A stretch of DNA of 64,000 bases, taken from assembly GCA_946481315.1 (NCBI GenBank), contig CAMLMH010000006.1, positions 124,001 to 188,000 of the forward strand. The letters run 5' to 3'. Source of the stretch: an uncultured Bacteriovorax sp. (GTDB taxonomy: Bacteria > Bdellovibrionota > Bacteriovoracia > Bacteriovoracales > Bacteriovoracaceae). Below are positions 60,374-64,000 of the stretch, one piece after another (the first letter of the stretch is position 1; each line of letters begins with the position of its first letter). The notes under the pieces are model-generated. The model saw only the letters and a program-made list of their open reading frames with translations. It was not told the origin of the DNA and ran no database searches. The position numbers were made by a program, and so were the translations under genes.

Positions 60374-61234
60374 ATGGATTTCAAAACTTATCTGAATACT
60401 GCCTGGTCTGAACACGCAGGTGATCCGCAAAAAGTTTTTGAAGGTTTTGCATCTCACTTTGAATTATGTCAAAGCGATGAGCAGGTCGTGTCGCTGGCCA
60501 ATTTAATAGTCCATGTCAGTGGTGAACATCTGGGACAATGGACGAAGGGTATTGAACTTATCGACCGGCTGGAAAAATTAAAACCGGTATCTGATCCAGT
60601 TGCCCTTAACCGTTGCCGCGCGATCCTTCATTTGTGTAAAGACCCGGCTTATCCTTTTCAGCAATTTGATATTACTGAACAGGTCAGGATACTTGCTGTC
60701 ACCTCGTCAGCCCTGGCTTCACAGAAGGAAATTCAGAGAGCGGGTGATTATTTAAAATATGCCTCTACACTTGCCAGTGAAAAATTAAATCCGAAAGACC
60801 CTGCGATTAAAAGTCTGGCCATCACTGGAAATAACCTGGCATGCACTTTAGAAGAAAAAGATGTCCGTACCAATCAGGAAGTGGAGCTCATGAAAAATGC
60901 AGCTCTGATGGGCAGAAAATACTGGGAACTTGCCGGTAGCTGGATGGAAGTTGAAAGGGCAGAGTACAGGCTTGCTAAAACTTTTTTACAGGCAAATGAT
61001 AACGACCGGGCGGGTTTACATGCCCAACTATGTTCCAAGATAGTTGCGGAAAATGGAAATGATCCTATCGAAAGATTTTTTGCTCTCGAAGTATTAACTT
61101 TGGTTGCTGAAGCAAAAAATGAGCAAGCACAGGTCGAATCACTTATTCATCAGATGGAGCAGGTTCATTCGTCGATGAGTGCGGACGATCAGTCCTGGAC
61201 GCTTGCTACATTAGAAAAAATGAAAGCGCTATAA
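60374..61234 (+). CDS. Helical TPR-like protein of unknown function
   Basis: A 286-residue all-helical protein with no signal peptide. Repeating helix pairs (NLIVHVSGEHLGQWTKGIELIDRL, ALNRCRAILHLC, AGDYLKYASTLASEKL, YRLAKTFLQANDNDRAGLHAQL) fit a tetratricopeptide-like scaffold, although consensus residues are weak. AGGA precedes ATG. It lies 3 nt after the methyltransferase gene, suggesting a joint role. It ends exactly where the convergent VOC gene ends. Confidence 0.6.
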   Translation: MDFKTYLNTAWSEHAGDPQKVFEGFASHFELCQSDEQVVSLANLIVHVSGEHLGQWTKGIELIDRLEKLKPVSDPVALNRCRAILHLCKDPAYPFQQFDITEQVRILAVTSSALASQKEIQRAGDYLKYASTLASEKLNPKDPAIKSLAITGNNLACTLEEKDVRTNQEVELMKNAALMGRKYWELAGSWMEVERAEYRLAKTFLQANDNDRAGLHAQLCSKIVAENGNDPIERFFALEVLTLVAEAKNEQAQVESLIHQMEQVHSSMSADDQSWTLATLEKMKAL

Positions 61235-61591
61235 TCAGCGCATTTCCTCAATGCCCAGTGCATTTCCTTCTGAATCCCAGAATGTCACAAAACGTGTGCT
61301 GCCACCTTCGGTTCGTGGTGTACCGGTCTTTACGCCACTGCTTTGAAGTTTTGAAAGATCGCGATCGAGATTCTCTGTGGCAAAATAAATCAAGGGCCCG
61401 TAACCAACATCTTTAGAATTGGCTTCAGTTGGATGCAAATCCAGACGGCAATTCATCGCCTCATGGTAAAGAGAAGCGAACGCACCTGGATGATGAAATT
61501 TCACACTGAATCCTAGTTTGTCAGTGTAAAACTTAACTGCGCGTTCAAGATCAATTACGTACATCATAGGGTGTGAAAGTTTTTTGAACAT
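61235..61591 (-). CDS. VOC-superfamily (glyoxalase/bleomycin-resistance-like) protein
   Basis: A 118-residue single VOC module pair. The first half begins MYVIDLERAVKFYTDKLGFSVKFHHPG and the second ends TFWDSEGNALGIEE. His and Glu candidates for the metal site are His7/Glu115 and neighbours. Members include lyases, dioxygenases and resistance proteins, so no specific activity is assigned. GGAG is 6 nt from ATG. It follows the GNAT gene. Confidence 0.85.
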   Translation of the reverse strand: MFKKLSHPMMYVIDLERAVKFYTDKLGFSVKFHHPGAFASLYHEAMNCRLDLHPTEANSKDVGYGPLIYFATENLDRDLSKLQSSGVKTGTPRTEGGSTRFVTFWDSEGNALGIEEMR

Positions 61592-61601
61592 ACATTTCTC
61601 C

Positions 61602-62402
61602 TTAATTATCCTTGCCTTTATACCAGTATAAATTCCACGATTCTTCTTTAGGCTTAAAGCCTACGGATTCATAAATTTTGGCCGCATGATATTCGGAGTC
61701 AGCGACCATCACTAATGTTTTTACTTGATATTTTTCCTGTATGTATTTTCCACTTTCATAAACTAAAGTTGCACATATGCCTTTGCGACGATAATCAGGA
61801 TGGGTAACAACGTTTTGATAACGTCCAGTTGAGCCTTCAAAAAAAATTCCCAGGTCAGCTACAATTTCATCTCCTATAAATGCACCGAAACGATGGCCCT
61901 GGCCTTTTTTTTCGAGGTTCTGATAGGAAAGGGATTGGTTGCGCTTAAACTCGAAATAGCGCTCATATGAAAAATGTGGTTCTCGGGTCAACGTTTGCAG
62001 GATATCAGCTTTTAACCAGTCATCAGGTGTTTGTAACGGACGAATGAAAATATCTTTATTGTAAAATTTTGGAGAGATGAGTTCATCAGTCATTAGCGCA
62101 ATTGATTTCTCCAGTTCTAAATGATGTTCCAGGTATTCGGGTGTTTCCGGTTCTTTTAATTCGTCCCAGGCAAAGACATAATGACGGATTTCAGAATAAT
62201 AAGGAAATTCTTTTGCAAAAATGGCTTTCCAGACCGGAATATCTCCGGCCTTTGGAGCTTTTTTAAAGATGAGATAATTTCCCCAATGAAAGCCGGGGTT
62301 ATTTGGTGTCTTTATAGCAATATAACTTTCACGTTCCACAATATCGCTTTCATTGCGGGCAAAGATGAGACTGCTTTTAAGATAAAGTGAATTAATAATC
62401 AT
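61602..62402 (-). CDS. GNAT-family N-acetyltransferase
   Basis: A 266-residue protein whose C-terminal half is GNAT-like. It has VTHPDYRRKGICATLVYESGKYI (acetyl-CoA loop, RRKGICA), and MVADSEYHAAKIYESVGFKP as motif B. The N-terminal half (about 1-125) resembles a second, degenerate GNAT fold. ATG 62402 overlaps the upstream stop as ATGA. The acyl acceptor is unknown. Confidence 0.85.
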   Translation of the reverse strand: MIINSLYLKSSLIFARNESDIVERESYIAIKTPNNPGFHWGNYLIFKKAPKAGDIPVWKAIFAKEFPYYSEIRHYVFAWDELKEPETPEYLEHHLELEKSIALMTDELISPKFYNKDIFIRPLQTPDDWLKADILQTLTREPHFSYERYFEFKRNQSLSYQNLEKKGQGHRFGAFIGDEIVADLGIFFEGSTGRYQNVVTHPDYRRKGICATLVYESGKYIQEKYQVKTLVMVADSEYHAAKIYESVGFKPKEESWNLYWYKGKDN

Positions 62403-63346
62403 ATTTTTGACCAAAGATCGGTGTACTCGATGAGTTTATCAGTAATTCCTTCTTCAGATAACGAATGACCAGCATTGCCAATTAGGTGAAAGTGAGCTTC
62501 AGGAAACGCACGGTGAAGTTCCCACGCACTTTCTGCAGGACAAACGACGTCGTATCTCCCCTGAACGATGACTGTAGGGATATTGCGGATTTTATCGACG
62601 TTGTTAAGCAGAAAATTATCCTCACTGAAAAAACCTTTGTTGGTGAAGTAGTGGCATTCGATACGGGCAAATGCATCGGCAAAATCATCTTCGGCGAAGC
62701 GCTCAACAACATCAGCATCCGGGATCAGCTTGGAAGTAGAACCTTCCCATACCGACCATGCTTTTGCTGCTTCTGTGCGCACCTGCTTATCCGGCGAGGT
62801 CAGGCGTTTATAAAAGGCACTGACAAAATCTCCTCTCTCGTCCATCGGAATCGGGGCTACATATCCTTCCCAGGCATCGGGAAATATCTTTGAACAACCT
62901 TCCTGGTAGAACCAGTCTATTTCTTTCTTGCGCAATAAAAAGATACCGCGAAGAAAAAGTTCCCGGCAGATTGAAGGATGAGTAATCGCATAGGAGAGAG
63001 CTAGAGTTGAACCCCAGGAGCCTCCGAAGACCGACCATCTTTCGATTTTTAAATGGGTGCGGATCTTCTCAATATCGCTGACCAGGTCCCAGGTCGTGTT
63101 TTCTTTTAATTCTGCAAAAGGTTTACTTTGCCCGCATCCACGCTGATCAAAGAGAATGATCCGCCATTTTTTTGGATCAAAGTAGCGTCGATAATTAGGG
63201 ATTATCCCTCCCCCTGGACCTCCGTGTAGGAAAACGACCGGTTTACCCAATGGATTTCCAGCTTCCTCAAAATAGAGTGTATGCAGTTCAGAGACCTGTA
63301 AAAAACCAGTATTAAAAGGTTCTATTTCTGGATAAAGTGTTCTCAT
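62399..63346 (-). CDS. pip: Proline iminopeptidase
   Basis: A 315-residue alpha/beta hydrolase of peptidase family S33. HGGPGGG oxyanion block at about 41-47, FDQRGCGQS, catalytic Ser in GGSWGS (about 108-113), Asp in QGRYDVVCP and His in GNAGHS near the C-terminus. It removes N-terminal proline from peptides. AGAGGAA precedes ATG. It heads a pip-GNAT-VOC unit on the minus strand. Confidence 0.94.
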   Translation of the reverse strand: MRTLYPEIEPFNTGFLQVSELHTLYFEEAGNPLGKPVVFLHGGPGGGIIPNYRRYFDPKKWRIILFDQRGCGQSKPFAELKENTTWDLVSDIEKIRTHLKIERWSVFGGSWGSTLALSYAITHPSICRELFLRGIFLLRKKEIDWFYQEGCSKIFPDAWEGYVAPIPMDERGDFVSAFYKRLTSPDKQVRTEAAKAWSVWEGSTSKLIPDADVVERFAEDDFADAFARIECHYFTNKGFFSEDNFLLNNVDKIRNIPTVIVQGRYDVVCPAESAWELHRAFPEAHFHLIGNAGHSLSEEGITDKLIEYTDLWSKI

Positions 63347-63388
63347 AAATTTCCTCTTTTAGATTTTTATAAAAGGTATTCTAGCTGA

Positions 63389-64000
63389 ATGATGAAGCAA
63401 ATCGAAGGATTTATTTTAAATGGCTCAAGTTTTGATTACGACGACAAAACTGTCCTGAAATTTTACGGCCAGTCCAATGCTGGCTCGTTTCAAATTATCA
63501 TTAATAATTTTTCTAATTATTTTTTCAGGGAAACAACGGAAAAGTCGGATCTTCGAAGCCTGGAAGGCCACAGCGTTTCAAAAATTGTCTGCCGCTCAAC
63601 AAACGAGATGAAAACATTGAAACAACAATGTCAGATTGATGGTGTGCGCACATTTGAAGCAGATATTCGACCGTTAGAGCGTTATCTCATGGACAACCGT
63701 TTTTTTGCTCAGATCAATATACGCGGTGAAATGGTATTGAAGAACGGTTTAATGACATTTGAAAATCCGGAAGTCACACACGGAAGTCATTATCCTGTTT
63801 GTAAAATTCTATCCTTTGATATTGAAACAGGAAAAGATGGCAGATTATTGTCTCTGGCCTATTGTTTCCGTTACGGAGCTGAAGAAGAAAAACGGGCTTT
63901 TGTCTTAGGAAAGGGAAAAGATACTGATGAGGTGTACTTTTCTCCTACAGAAAAAGGTTTGCTGGAATATTTTCAGCATTCAATTAAAAGACTGGATCCT
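63389..64000 (+). CDS. polB: Family B DNA polymerase (N-terminal part, cut by window edge)
   Basis: An open frame from ATG 63389 (ATG 63392 also possible) to the window end, 204 residues. It starts MMKQIEGFILNGSSFDY. The N-terminal domain covers about 1-148. Exonuclease motif I follows as LSFDIETGKDGRLLSLAYCF (about 149-168), with the catalytic Asp-Ile-Glu. This matches E. coli DNA polymerase II (translesion/repair) in arrangement. The polymerase domain lies beyond the window. Confidence 0.82.
   Translation, partial: MMKQIEGFILNGSSFDYDDKTVLKFYGQSNAGSFQIIINNFSNYFFRETTEKSDLRSLEGHSVSKIVCRSTNEMKTLKQQCQIDGVRTFEADIRPLERYLMDNRFFAQINIRGEMVLKNGLMTFENPEVTHGSHYPVCKILSFDIETGKDGRLLSLAYCFRYGAEEEKRAFVLGKGKDTDEVYFSPTEKGLLEYFQHSIKRLDP

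Overview
The window is a compact stretch of bacterial chromosome, moderately AT-rich, with many overlapping stops and starts. It has two-membrane features: a LamB-type maltoporin, a second beta-barrel porin, many lipoproteins and many Sec-exported proteins. The abundance of exported hypothetical proteins, a large S8 protease, PilZ and sigma-54-type signals, and a single-copy housekeeping set suggest a Bdellovibrionota relative (Bacteriovorax/Peredibacter-like). That assignment is inference; no rRNA or other decisive marker is present. I see no insertion sequence, prophage, integron or CRISPR array. Genes cut by the window edges are an unrecognised C-terminus on the left (2-178) and a family B DNA polymerase start on the right (63389-64000).

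Layout. 1-1.7 kb: HxlR regulator, Gre-like factor and an RRM RNA-binding protein with a long structured leader. 1.7-14.6 kb: a full maltodextrin system. It comprises a MalE-like binding protein, an exported multidomain GH13 enzyme, cytoplasmic glucan phosphorylase and MalQ, MalF/MalG permeases and, on the opposite strand, LamB and MalK. The inferred route is outside cleavage of glucan, LamB entry, MalEFGK import, then MalQ/GlgP conversion to glucose 1-phosphate. 14.6-18.4 kb (minus): DoxX, two exported unknowns, methionine aminopeptidase, a lysyl-oxidase-like protein and tRNA-Arg(TCT). 18.5-25 kb (plus): FAD oxidase, RsgA, PilZ protein, a Rossmann oxidoreductase behind a start-masking hairpin, a lipoprotein, a cyclophilin and a porin. 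25-35.6 kb (mostly minus): OmpA-like lipoprotein, RecJ, a zinc-ribbon protein, exported unknowns, NADP-isocitrate dehydrogenase, a pseudo-receiver and a 1174-residue exported protein with paired-cysteine repeats. 35.8-39.2 kb: two tandem polyglycine lipoproteins and an exported protein with a possible His/Cys dyad. 39.2-48.7 kb: a MASE1-CHASE-PAS histidine kinase divergent from a two-gene unit of a 1023-residue exported unknown and an S8 protease. 48.7-53.7 kb: the ribosomal/replication operon rpsF-rpsR (fused), a DUF2232-like membrane protein, rplI, dnaB and pabB. 53.8-64 kb: assorted enzymes.

Most striking are the single-ORF fusion of ribosomal proteins S6 and S18 joined by an acidic linker, a bacterial lysyl oxidase homologue keeping copper ligands and both cofactor-forming residues, and the large protein with twelve cysteine-pair repeats. 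Several regulatory structures also stand out: a perfect hairpin over a start codon, a textbook -24/-12 promoter, and a shared 17-bp intergenic palindrome. All functions are read from sequence motifs; no similarity search was run.
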